From: Pseudomonadota bacterium
Lineage (GTDB): Bacteria > Myxococcota_A > UBA9042 > GCA-2863065
Assembly: GCA_005776585.1 (NCBI GenBank)
Contig: SXOX01000152.1
Span: 1 to 53,432, forward strand
Direction: 5' to 3'
Length of the DNA stretch: 53,432 nt
The position numbers and the translations under genes were made by a program. Of the stretch, positions 8,347 through 14,978 are shown one piece after another. Numbering within the stretch: the stretch's first letter is position 1; the number at the start of each line of letters is the position of its first letter. The notes under the pieces are model-generated. The model searched no databases, was not told the DNA's origin, and was given only the letters and a program-made list of their open reading frames with translations.

Positions 8347-9258
8347 ATGGAGCGCCGCCCGTGGACGCGATGGCTTTGGCTTGGCCTGCCCGGCTTTGCA
8401 GAGGTCGCGCTCGCGCTCGGCGCGCGCAGCACGCGGCTGACTCCAACGCACGCGGACTGGGACTCCGTGCTCGCTGTGGTCGACGCCGAGCTAGCCCCGG
8501 GCGACGTCATTTGGGTGCACCCGACCTGGTCGGCTGCGCCCTGGGCCGAGCTCGAGGCCATCGCGCTCAACAAGGGGCTCGCGCGCGGGAACGTCTTCCT
8601 GCACGCCGATCCGGTGACAGAGGCCGACGTCGCGCGCTTCAGGCGCGTGTGGCTCCTTCAGCGTACGGGCGACGCTCCTCCCCAGCCGCTTCGAGGCGCC
8701 GTCGAGCCACGCCATGCGGGAGGCCGCCTCCAAGTGCACGTCGCGACCGTGGCCGTCGGAGCCGTCGCGACGGACTTTCTGGGCACGCTGGAGAAGGCCC
8801 AGGTCGAGCGAATGGAGCCAGATGGTGGCCGCGGCGCTCCGTGTCGATGGTCGGGTGACCGGCAGCGGTGCGAAGGGCCCTTCTGGAAGGACGTCCGCGT
8901 GCAGTGGACGGAGGTCGGGAACACGCGTCGACGGTGTGTGTTCGCGCAGCCGCATCCCGATCGCGGCACGCTACGGATACGCTTTCCAGCAGTACCGCTC
9001 GGGACGCGGTTGGTGGGCGGCGTGGGCCTGAACCTGTGGGCCAATCGCTATGAGGAAGGCTCCGACGTCCGTTTCGGGATCGCGGTCGACGGCGCGACCG
9101 TCTACGAGACGCAGCTGCCGCGCCAGGACTTCACCTGGCACACCGTCGACGTCCCCACGACTCCGGGAGCGCACGAGGTGGTCGTCTCGCTCTCTGCCGA
9201 CGACGCGCGCTGGCGCCAGGCGTGCTTCGATCTCGTCGCACTCGAGGCCGCGCCATGA
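8347..9258 (+). CDS. Hypothetical protein, possible secreted or carbohydrate-related
   Basis: 303 aa from ATG 8347, 19 bp after the AgmX-type gene. A short hydrophobic start (RWLWLGLPGFAEVALALG) may be a signal or anchor. Residues 50-61 (APGDVIWVHPTW) resemble the 'PGD..V.HP' phrase in the soluble domains of lipid-linked glycosyltransferases and their accessory proteins. The C-terminal third (about 200-303) is beta-rich, with GTRLVGGVGLNLWANRYEEG and a closing HEVVVSLSADDARWRQACFDLVAL, like a carbohydrate-binding jelly-roll. I do not recognise a named family. The stop overlaps the start of the UbiA-like gene by 4 bases (ATGA), so the two are translationally coupled and probably act together. 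Confidence 0.75.
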   Translation: MERRPWTRWLWLGLPGFAEVALALGARSTRLTPTHADWDSVLAVVDAELAPGDVIWVHPTWSAAPWAELEAIALNKGLARGNVFLHADPVTEADVARFRRVWLLQRTGDAPPQPLRGAVEPRHAGGRLQVHVATVAVGAVATDFLGTLEKAQVERMEPDGGRGAPCRWSGDRQRCEGPFWKDVRVQWTEVGNTRRRCVFAQPHPDRGTLRIRFPAVPLGTRLVGGVGLNLWANRYEEGSDVRFGIAVDGATVYETQLPRQDFTWHTVDVPTTPGAHEVVVSLSADDARWRQACFDLVALEAAP

Positions 9259-10154
9259 CCGGCCCGCACCTGCGTGCCTACCTCCGCGAACGCTTCCCCA
9301 TCGGACCCTACCTGGTCTTGATCACCGCCATGACGCTCGCGACGCTCGGCGCGGCCAGCCTCGCGACGGCCGAACCCGTGCGCGTCGGGGCAACGCTCGG
9401 CCTGAGCGTACTGGTGCTGTTGTGCGCGTTCTTCCATCTGCGCGTCTTCGACGAGCACAAGGACTACGCCAAGGACCTCCAGGCGCACCCCGAGCGCGTG
9501 CTCTCCCGCGGGCTCATCACGCTGGCCGACCTGCGTCGGCTGGGAGGCCTGGCCATCGCGCTCGAGCTCGGGGCGGCGGCGCTGCTCGGCGCCCACGCGC
9601 TGGCCTGGACCGTCGCCGCGCTCGGTTTCAGCGTGCTCATGCGCTACGAGTTCGGTGTCGGGGCATGGCTCGGCAGGCACCTCGTGCTCTACGCGCTGAC
9701 CCACAACCCGGTCGTGGGGCTCCTGCTGGCCGCCGTGCTCGCGGGTGCTTCGGGCACCATCACCACGCACCCCGCGATGCTGGCGATGCTCGCGCTCGGG
9801 ACGTTCACCTCGCTCGGCTTCGAGATCGGCCGCAAGCTGCGCGCCGCCTACGAGGAGCGCGACGGTCAAGACACGTACACGGCCGCGCTCGGCATTCCGC
9901 GCGCGACGCTGCTCCTCGGGGTCGTGCAGCTCGGCTCGGTCGCGAGCGCCCTGCCCTTGCTGCCGAGCTCGAACACCGACGTCGTCGCTGCGCTCCTGCT
10001 CATTCCGGCGACGCTCACGGCCGTCCGCTTCGTGCGCGCGCCGTCGACCGCGACACGCAAGGCCGTCGAGGGCGTGTCGTCGCTGCTGGCGCTCGGCCTG
10101 TACGTGCTGGTCGCCATCGCGGCCATCACGACCTACGGCGCACGCTTCTCCTAG
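9255..10154 (+). CDS. UbiA-family prenyltransferase-like membrane protein
   Basis: 299 aa. The ATG at 9255 overlaps the previous stop as ATGA; the longer frame from 9222 is not needed. About eight hydrophobic segments are visible. The first Asp-rich motif is well formed, with Asp66, Asp70 and Asp74 spaced by three residues (FDEHKDYAKD), as in UbiA enzymes that bind prenyl diphosphate through Mg2+. The second motif lies in RKLRAAYEERDGQDTYTAALG, similar to the 'gD...T.p..lG' loop. Enzymes of this family prenylate aromatic or sugar acceptors; the substrate cannot be told. Coupling to the preceding gene suggests a two-gene unit. The stop is 3 bp from the stop of the convergent AAA+ gene. Confidence 0.85.
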   Translation: MTGPHLRAYLRERFPIGPYLVLITAMTLATLGAASLATAEPVRVGATLGLSVLVLLCAFFHLRVFDEHKDYAKDLQAHPERVLSRGLITLADLRRLGGLAIALELGAAALLGAHALAWTVAALGFSVLMRYEFGVGAWLGRHLVLYALTHNPVVGLLLAAVLAGASGTITTHPAMLAMLALGTFTSLGFEIGRKLRAAYEERDGQDTYTAALGIPRATLLLGVVQLGSVASALPLLPSSNTDVVAALLLIPATLTAVRFVRAPSTATRKAVEGVSSLLALGLYVLVAIAAITTYGARFS

Positions 10155-10157
10155 GCG

Positions 10158-11927
10158 CTACCAGCCGAGGCGGTGCTTGAGCACCTCGAGGCGCGCGTCG
10201 ATCTCGTCGGTGGTGAGCGCCTTGTAGCGCGGCGGGAGGAAGCGGCCATCGGTGCATTCCTTGACGGCCACGAGGTCCATGTACTCGAGGTGGGCGGCGT
10301 GGGCCATGGGTCGCGCGTCGGCGAAGACCTCGGCCAGGATGTCCTTGAACGCCCGACGCTCCTCCGGCGCGCGCCCTCCCTGCAGGTCGAAGACGCGACT
10401 GGCGCGCACGAGCAGCGCCTCCATCTCGTTGCCCCCGACCTCGAGCGTCTCCGGCAAGTCCGGCAGCTCCTCGCCCGCGACGCCGACCTTCTTGGCCAGG
10501 TTCTGCAAGAGCGCCTTGCGCTCCACGTGGTCCTGCGGCGGAAAGAGCGGGACGTGCACGTCCAGACGACCCTGCCGCTTGAGGTCCACCTCGACGAGAT
10601 CGGGCCTGCTGGTCGCGAAGACCCAGATGATCTTGCCGCGATTGCGGGTGTCGCTCATCTCCTTGGCGAGCATGGCGTAGACCCGCCCGCCGAGGCCGCC
10701 GTCGTTCGAGCCGCCGTCGCGCTTACCGGTGGCCTGGTCGGCCTCATCGACGAAGACCATGACCTGACCGAGCGCGCGCAGGATCTCGAAGATCTTCTCG
10801 AGGTTGCCCTCGGTCGAGCCCTGCCACTTGTCGCGGAAGTTCTTCATGACGACGCACGGGATGCCGATCTCGCCCGACCAGCAGGTCGTGAGGAAGGTCT
10901 TGCCGGTGCCGATGCGCCCGCAGAAGAGGTAGCCCATGGGCACCGACCGCAGCCGACCCGTCTTGATGAGCGTGGCGTCTTCGCGCAGCCAGCGTTTTAC
11001 TTCGTCAAGTCCGGCGACGCTGTCCAGCGTGTAGCTCGACTCGATGAAGTCCAAAAGGCCGGCGCACTCCTTCTCGATGAGCTCGCGGCGCTGGCGCACG
11101 AGGTAGGCGGCGTCAATGGTGTGATCGTTCTTGGACGCGAGCTGGAGCGCGTTGCGCAGGTTGATGCGCGAGAGGCCGATGGAGCGCTGCGCGAGCACGT
11201 CGGCCGGGACCTCGAGCTTGGCCGCGATAGTGGGCTCCTGGCGGCAGAGCTCGGTGACGAACTCGTGCAGCTCGGGCGCCGTCGGCAGGGCCAAGTGAAT
11301 CTTGGAGGCGTGCGGGTTGTTGGCGAGCGCGGAGTGCAGGTCGTTCAGCGTCTCCGCCACGAGGATGGTGAGCGCCTGGCCTGCCACGAGCGCCGGATCA
11401 TTGGCCCAGTCCAGGAGCCGGATGAGCGCCTCGGCGTGCGAGCCCGAGACCTGGAGGCTATCGCCGCGCGGGGCGAGGAACTGCGCGTACTCGACGAGGA
11501 CCGCGACCCGCAGTGGCTTGGTCACGAGCTGGTTGTTCTCGATGACGGGCCGCTGGGCCGCCCAGTCCAGAAAGCGGTCGATGACGGTGAGGGCCACGGC
11601 CGGCTGACGCGGGATGGCCGCCGGCGAGGTCGCGTATTGCGTGCCGTTCCACTGGTCGAAGCTCTTGAGGAAGGCCAGGAACTCCTTGAGCCCCTTCTTC
11701 GTCTGGACGCCCGTGCTGCGGTCGTAGGTCAAAATTACGTCGTACGGCGCCAGCATGACCTGCTCGAGGAACTGCCCGAGCGAGAGGAAGCTCACGACGC
11801 CGCCCGCGACGGGCGAGTGCGGCACGAGGTCGAAGACCGCGCCGTGCAGGATGAACTGGCTGGTGGTGCCGCTCCGGAAGACGGAGCGCATCTCTTCGGC
11901 CCAGGCGGGCAGGCGCGGCCGACTCAT
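10158..11927 (-). CDS. AAA+ ATPase, partner of PspA-like protein
   Basis: 589 aa from ATG 11927; the open frame upstream lies over the pspA-like gene and is noise. The N-terminal half (about 1-295) contains SGTTSQFILHGAVFDLVP and a long alpha/beta region without an intact P-loop. The C-terminal half is a classical AAA module: Walker A CGRIGTGKT at 336-344, Walker B VMVFVDEAD at 389-397, and a second region of homology ATSRPDLVEVDLKRQGRLD at about 438-456 with its arginines. The layout (degenerate N-terminal half plus one AAA module) resembles Ycf46-like ATPases, and the SRH is of the Vps4/FtsH kind. The gene starts 10 bp after the PspA/IM30 homologue, so the pair is one transcription unit. 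Confidence 0.88.
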   Translation of the reverse strand: MSRPRLPAWAEEMRSVFRSGTTSQFILHGAVFDLVPHSPVAGGVVSFLSLGQFLEQVMLAPYDVILTYDRSTGVQTKKGLKEFLAFLKSFDQWNGTQYATSPAAIPRQPAVALTVIDRFLDWAAQRPVIENNQLVTKPLRVAVLVEYAQFLAPRGDSLQVSGSHAEALIRLLDWANDPALVAGQALTILVAETLNDLHSALANNPHASKIHLALPTAPELHEFVTELCRQEPTIAAKLEVPADVLAQRSIGLSRINLRNALQLASKNDHTIDAAYLVRQRRELIEKECAGLLDFIESSYTLDSVAGLDEVKRWLREDATLIKTGRLRSVPMGYLFCGRIGTGKTFLTTCWSGEIGIPCVVMKNFRDKWQGSTEGNLEKIFEILRALGQVMVFVDEADQATGKRDGGSNDGGLGGRVYAMLAKEMSDTRNRGKIIWVFATSRPDLVEVDLKRQGRLDVHVPLFPPQDHVERKALLQNLAKKVGVAGEELPDLPETLEVGGNEMEALLVRASRVFDLQGGRAPEERRAFKDILAEVFADARPMAHAAHLEYMDLVAVKECTDGRFLPPRYKALTTDEIDARLEVLKHRLGW

Positions 11928-11937
11928 GGCGCCGGGC

Positions 11938-12720
11938 TCAGCTCTCGGGGACCTTGACGGCAGCGGGCGCGGCCGTCTCCACGGGACCGAGGTCCAGCGG
12001 GGCAGCCACGTTCGGCGACGCGGCCGCCGGGGCGGTGGACTTGAGGCCCATCTGCGAAGCGAACTCCGCCAGCGCCTGCGCCTCAAGCGCCTTCTGCTCG
12101 GCAGCGGACATGTTCCAGTCCGCGGCCTCGACTTGACCCTGCGCAACCTTGGCCTTGCCCTCCGCGTTGGCGATGCGCTCGTCGAGGTGCTCGTTGATCT
12201 TGTCCAAGTTGGCCCCCGAGCCGTCGATGTTGAAGGCGGTGGCCGACGCAATCTCGGTGAGCTGCGCCTGTGCCTCGGCCATCTTGGCGCGCGTGATCTT
12301 GCCCTCGATGGACTTGATCTTTTTCTGTGCGCTGTCGATGTAGACGTCTCGCTGCTTGGTCAGGGACTTCACTAGCTCTTCGGCCTGCACGAGCTGCGCC
12401 TTGTTCTCCTCGACCTGCCGTTGGAGGTCCTTGCTCTGAAGCGCCAGCTCGCCGGCCTTGTCCATTTGACTGGCGGCGAACAAGGCGGAGATGCGGCTCT
12501 TGAGCATCTCGTTCTTCTTCTCCTGTTCGAGCGTCTGCGCCTTCAGGCGCGAGACGAGCGCGTGCTGCTTGGCGAGGCTCTCGTTGTAGTTGGCCATGGC
12601 CTTCTTGAGCTCGTTCTTCTCGTTCTCGAGGAGCGCTTCGGGATTGGCGGCCTCCATCTTGGAGACGGCCTGCGACGACTTTCCCTTGAAGATCGCGACG
12701 ATTCGAGCCCACAACCCCAT
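11938..12720 (-). CDS. PspA/IM30-family coiled-coil protein
   Basis: 260 aa. It begins MGLWARIVAIFKGKSSQAVSKME, like PspA/Vipp1 proteins, whose amphipathic first helix binds membrane. Residues about 25-160 form a long coiled coil with heptads rich in Lys, Glu, Gln and Leu (NPEALLENEKNELKKAMANY; LKSRISALFAASQMDKAGELA). A helical segment with IDGSGANLDKINEHLDERI follows, then an Ala/Pro-rich tail (about 225-260) not present in classical PspA. PspA/IM30 proteins are bacterial relatives of ESCRT-III and assemble on stressed membranes. Here the gene is the first of a two-gene unit with an AAA+ ATPase instead of PspF or PspBC. A promoter should lie in the 127 bp up to the divergent HEAT-repeat gene. 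Confidence 0.88.
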   Translation of the reverse strand: MGLWARIVAIFKGKSSQAVSKMEAANPEALLENEKNELKKAMANYNESLAKQHALVSRLKAQTLEQEKKNEMLKSRISALFAASQMDKAGELALQSKDLQRQVEENKAQLVQAEELVKSLTKQRDVYIDSAQKKIKSIEGKITRAKMAEAQAQLTEIASATAFNIDGSGANLDKINEHLDERIANAEGKAKVAQGQVEAADWNMSAAEQKALEAQALAEFASQMGLKSTAPAAASPNVAAPLDLGPVETAAPAAVKVPES

Positions 12721-12847
12721 CTTGACACCTCCACCAAACGCGGCGGCACTATAGGCGCGAGGGCCAGGGGCGTCAACGCGAACGACGGGGCCCCGTTCCC
12801 GCGGCCCAGCGTTGTCGCCAACAGCCGCGGTCGGCTATGGTGCCCCC

Positions 12848-14005
12848 ATGCTCGACCCGACGCGCATCGTCCCTCTCGTGTTTCTTCTTCTCGTGGCGCC
12901 CGCCGCACGGGCCGACGACCCGTGGGCAGCCATCCAGCGCTGCGACGTCCCCGAGCCCGGCACCTGCCCGGCCGTGGCGACCCTGCTCAAGGACGGCCCG
13001 GCCGCCGTCGCCGCCGTCGTGTCGGCGTTGCGCAGCGACGAGCAACGTTCGCGCTACGCGGCGGCTCGACTCGTGGGCCGGTCGGAGCTAGGCGATCCGG
13101 CAACGCAAAGCGCCACGCTGCTGAAGGCGCTCGCGGAGACGCCCGACCCCGTGCGCGGTGAGACGCTGAACGCCCTCGGTCGGCTCGAGACGACCGACGC
13201 GGCGGCCGCACTCGTCGCCGCGCTCAAGGACGGCGCGACCGACGCGCGCAATCGCGTCTTCGCAGCCCAGGCGCTCGACGGCAAGAAGGGCGACGCGGTC
13301 CGCCTGGCGTTGGAGACCGCGCTTGAGGACCCCGTCCCGCAGGTCCAGCAAGCGGCCGCGACCTCGCTGCGTGACCCCGCGGCGATTCCGGCGCTCATCC
13401 GGCGTGCGCTTTCAGAGAAGACGGCCGGCTTCGTGCGACAGGCAGCCGCGCTGTCGTTGGGCGCGATCGGCGACGTGCGGGCCCTGCCAGTGCTCGTCGT
13501 ACTGCTCGGGTGTCCGAACGAGCTGGCGCGACGCGGCGCACTCATGGGGCTCGCGAGGCTCAAGGACACGACCGCCGCGCTGGCCATCACGTCGCTGGTT
13601 CGCGATCCCGCTGTCGGCGTCGATGCCCTCGACGCTCTCGCGGCGCTCGGTGCCTCCGAGGCGGCCGACGCCGTCGGTGCAGTCGCCGCCGATCCAACGG
13701 CTGCGCTCCCCCATCGGCTGCGCGCGCTCGCAGCGCTGGCTCGGCTCCAGGGCGCGAAGGCCTCGCCCGGGGTGGTGGCGGTGCTCACCGCCAACGAGGC
13801 AGAGCTCGCGCGCGCCGCGGCAGAGTGCCTCGGTCAGCTCGCGGACCCCACGACTGCGCCCGCGTTGGTCGCCGCCTTCGACCGCAAGGACGCCGAGCTC
13901 AACCGCACGCTGTTCTGGGCGCTCAAGGCGGTGACCGGCAAGGACCATGGGCTCGACCCGGACGCGTGGCGCGCCGCGATCGCGGCGCCTCCCAAGTCAC
14001 CGTAG
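12848..14005 (+). CDS. Exported HEAT-repeat protein
   Basis: 385 aa from ATG 12848, chosen because a signal peptide follows directly (MLDPTRIVPLVFLLLVAPAARADD with cleavage after ARA). The frame could begin at 12812 with TTG, but that would bury the signal. From about residue 45 the protein is a run of 30-33-residue helical pairs of HEAT/PBS-lyase type, for example RYAARLVGRSELGDP-like units, VRGETLNALGRLETTDAAAAL, VRQAAALSLGAIGDVRALPVL and LARAAAECLGQLADPTTAPAL. I count roughly ten. Two Cys near the mature N-terminus (RCDVPEPGTCP) may form a disulphide. Such proteins are scaffolds; no catalytic residues are seen. It is divergent from the pspA-like gene, and the Uma2 gene follows after 50 bp. 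Confidence 0.82.
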   Translation: MLDPTRIVPLVFLLLVAPAARADDPWAAIQRCDVPEPGTCPAVATLLKDGPAAVAAVVSALRSDEQRSRYAAARLVGRSELGDPATQSATLLKALAETPDPVRGETLNALGRLETTDAAAALVAALKDGATDARNRVFAAQALDGKKGDAVRLALETALEDPVPQVQQAAATSLRDPAAIPALIRRALSEKTAGFVRQAAALSLGAIGDVRALPVLVVLLGCPNELARRGALMGLARLKDTTAALAITSLVRDPAVGVDALDALAALGASEAADAVGAVAADPTAALPHRLRALAALARLQGAKASPGVVAVLTANEAELARAAAECLGQLADPTTAPALVAAFDRKDAELNRTLFWALKAVTGKDHGLDPDAWRAAIAAPPKSP

Positions 14006-14055
14006 ACACGGCCAAGTCCATTGATCTTGCCGCTCGGCGCCGGCAGACTCGCGCC

Positions 14056-14946
14056 ATGTCGACGCCAAAGCACCTCCCAGCCTGGTATGACGCGGGAAAC
14101 CCCATCGCGCCGACGGCCACGCAGTGGGCCACTCTGACCGAGTCCGAGCGCCGCGCCGTCTGTGCCGCGCTCCCCATCGAGGTCGAACACGACTTCATGA
14201 GCGAGGGGGATGCGCACGCGCGCGCGGTCCTCGAGTCCGCCGAGATGCTCACGAACCACTTCGGCGGCGGCGGCTCCGGTCCGCGGCGCTTCTACTTGGG
14301 CAAGTCGCTCATGGTCTACTACCCGGGCGAGGCCGGCTTCGCGCCCGATCTCTTCCTGGTGTTCGACGTCGAGGACCACGACCGCAACTCCTACGTGGTC
14401 TCCGCGGAAGGGCGACCGCTCGACTTCGTGCTGGAGGTCATCTCGGAAGGGGATGCCAAGAAGGACCTGGTGCGCAACGTCGCACGCTATGCGCGCCTCG
14501 GCATCCCGGAGTACTTCGTGCTGGACCTGAACCGCCGGAGACTGCACGGCTTTCGACTGCCCCCGGGAAGCACCGTCTACCAGCCGCTGCTGCCGCAGCT
14601 CGGACGCTTTACGTCGGACGTGCTCGGTCTCCACCTCGGGATGGAAGGCCGACGCCTTCGCTTCTATGTCGGCGAGGCCGCGGTCCCGACGGCGCGAGAG
14701 GTTCGGGAGCGCATTCAAGCGAGCCTGGATGAGACGGCCGAGAGCCTCAGGCTCGAGGCGCAGCGCGCGGAGACCGAGGCTCAGCGCGCGGAGACCGAGG
14801 CGCAGCGCGCGGAGACCGAGGCGCAGCGCGCGGAGACCGAGGCGCAGCGCGCGGAGACCGAGGCGCAGCGCGCCGCTGAGGCGATGCAGCGCGTCGCGGA
14901 GCTCGAACGACGCCTGGCCCAGCTGACGCGGCCCGAGCCTGCGTAG
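14056..14946 (+). CDS. Uma2-family (DUF820) putative restriction endonuclease-fold protein with coiled tail
   Basis: 296 aa from ATG 14056. Residues about 40-210 carry the PD-(D/E)xK-like core of Uma2 proteins: Asp in FAPDLFLVFDVED, Glu in DFVLEVISEGD, the Lys pair in AKKDLVRNVARYARLGIPEYFVLD. The family is widespread in cyanobacteria and myxobacteria; its biological role is unsettled. The last 75 residues are a helical tail made mostly of five tandem E-A-Q-R-A-E-T heptads, which should form a coiled coil and probably dimerise the protein. The heptads come from near-identical 21-bp DNA repeats, so repeat number can vary by slippage. The frame is open far upstream (from 13510) but antisense-like there. 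Confidence 0.85.
   Translation: MSTPKHLPAWYDAGNPIAPTATQWATLTESERRAVCAALPIEVEHDFMSEGDAHARAVLESAEMLTNHFGGGGSGPRRFYLGKSLMVYYPGEAGFAPDLFLVFDVEDHDRNSYVVSAEGRPLDFVLEVISEGDAKKDLVRNVARYARLGIPEYFVLDLNRRRLHGFRLPPGSTVYQPLLPQLGRFTSDVLGLHLGMEGRRLRFYVGEAAVPTAREVRERIQASLDETAESLRLEAQRAETEAQRAETEAQRAETEAQRAETEAQRAETEAQRAAEAMQRVAELERRLAQLTRPEPA
14755..14874 (+). repeat. 21-bp tandem direct repeat, five full copies plus a partial sixth
   Basis: Copies start at 14755, 14776, 14797, 14818 and 14839, with a partial copy from 14860. The unit begins GAGGCGCAGCGCGCGGAGAC, and the copies differ by at most one base. The period equals seven codons, so the array encodes whole heptads (EAQRAET) in the tail of the Uma2 protein, and loss or gain of a copy keeps the frame. 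Confidence 0.92.
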
Positions 14947-14978
14947 CGGCACTCGGGCAATTCCTCAGCGAGTCACGA

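Noticed and set aside
6573..8573. Minus-strand ORF of 666 codons opposite the AgmX-type gene
   Set aside because: Antisense shadow; the plus strand has an AgmX domain, membrane segment and ribosome site.
10173..11957. Plus-strand ORF of 594 codons opposite the AAA+ gene
   Set aside because: Antisense shadow, no motif; the minus strand has Walker A and B.
14755..14874. 21-bp repeats as a CRISPR array or regulatory iteron
   Set aside because: There are no spacers; the units are contiguous, in frame, and encode coiled-coil heptads.
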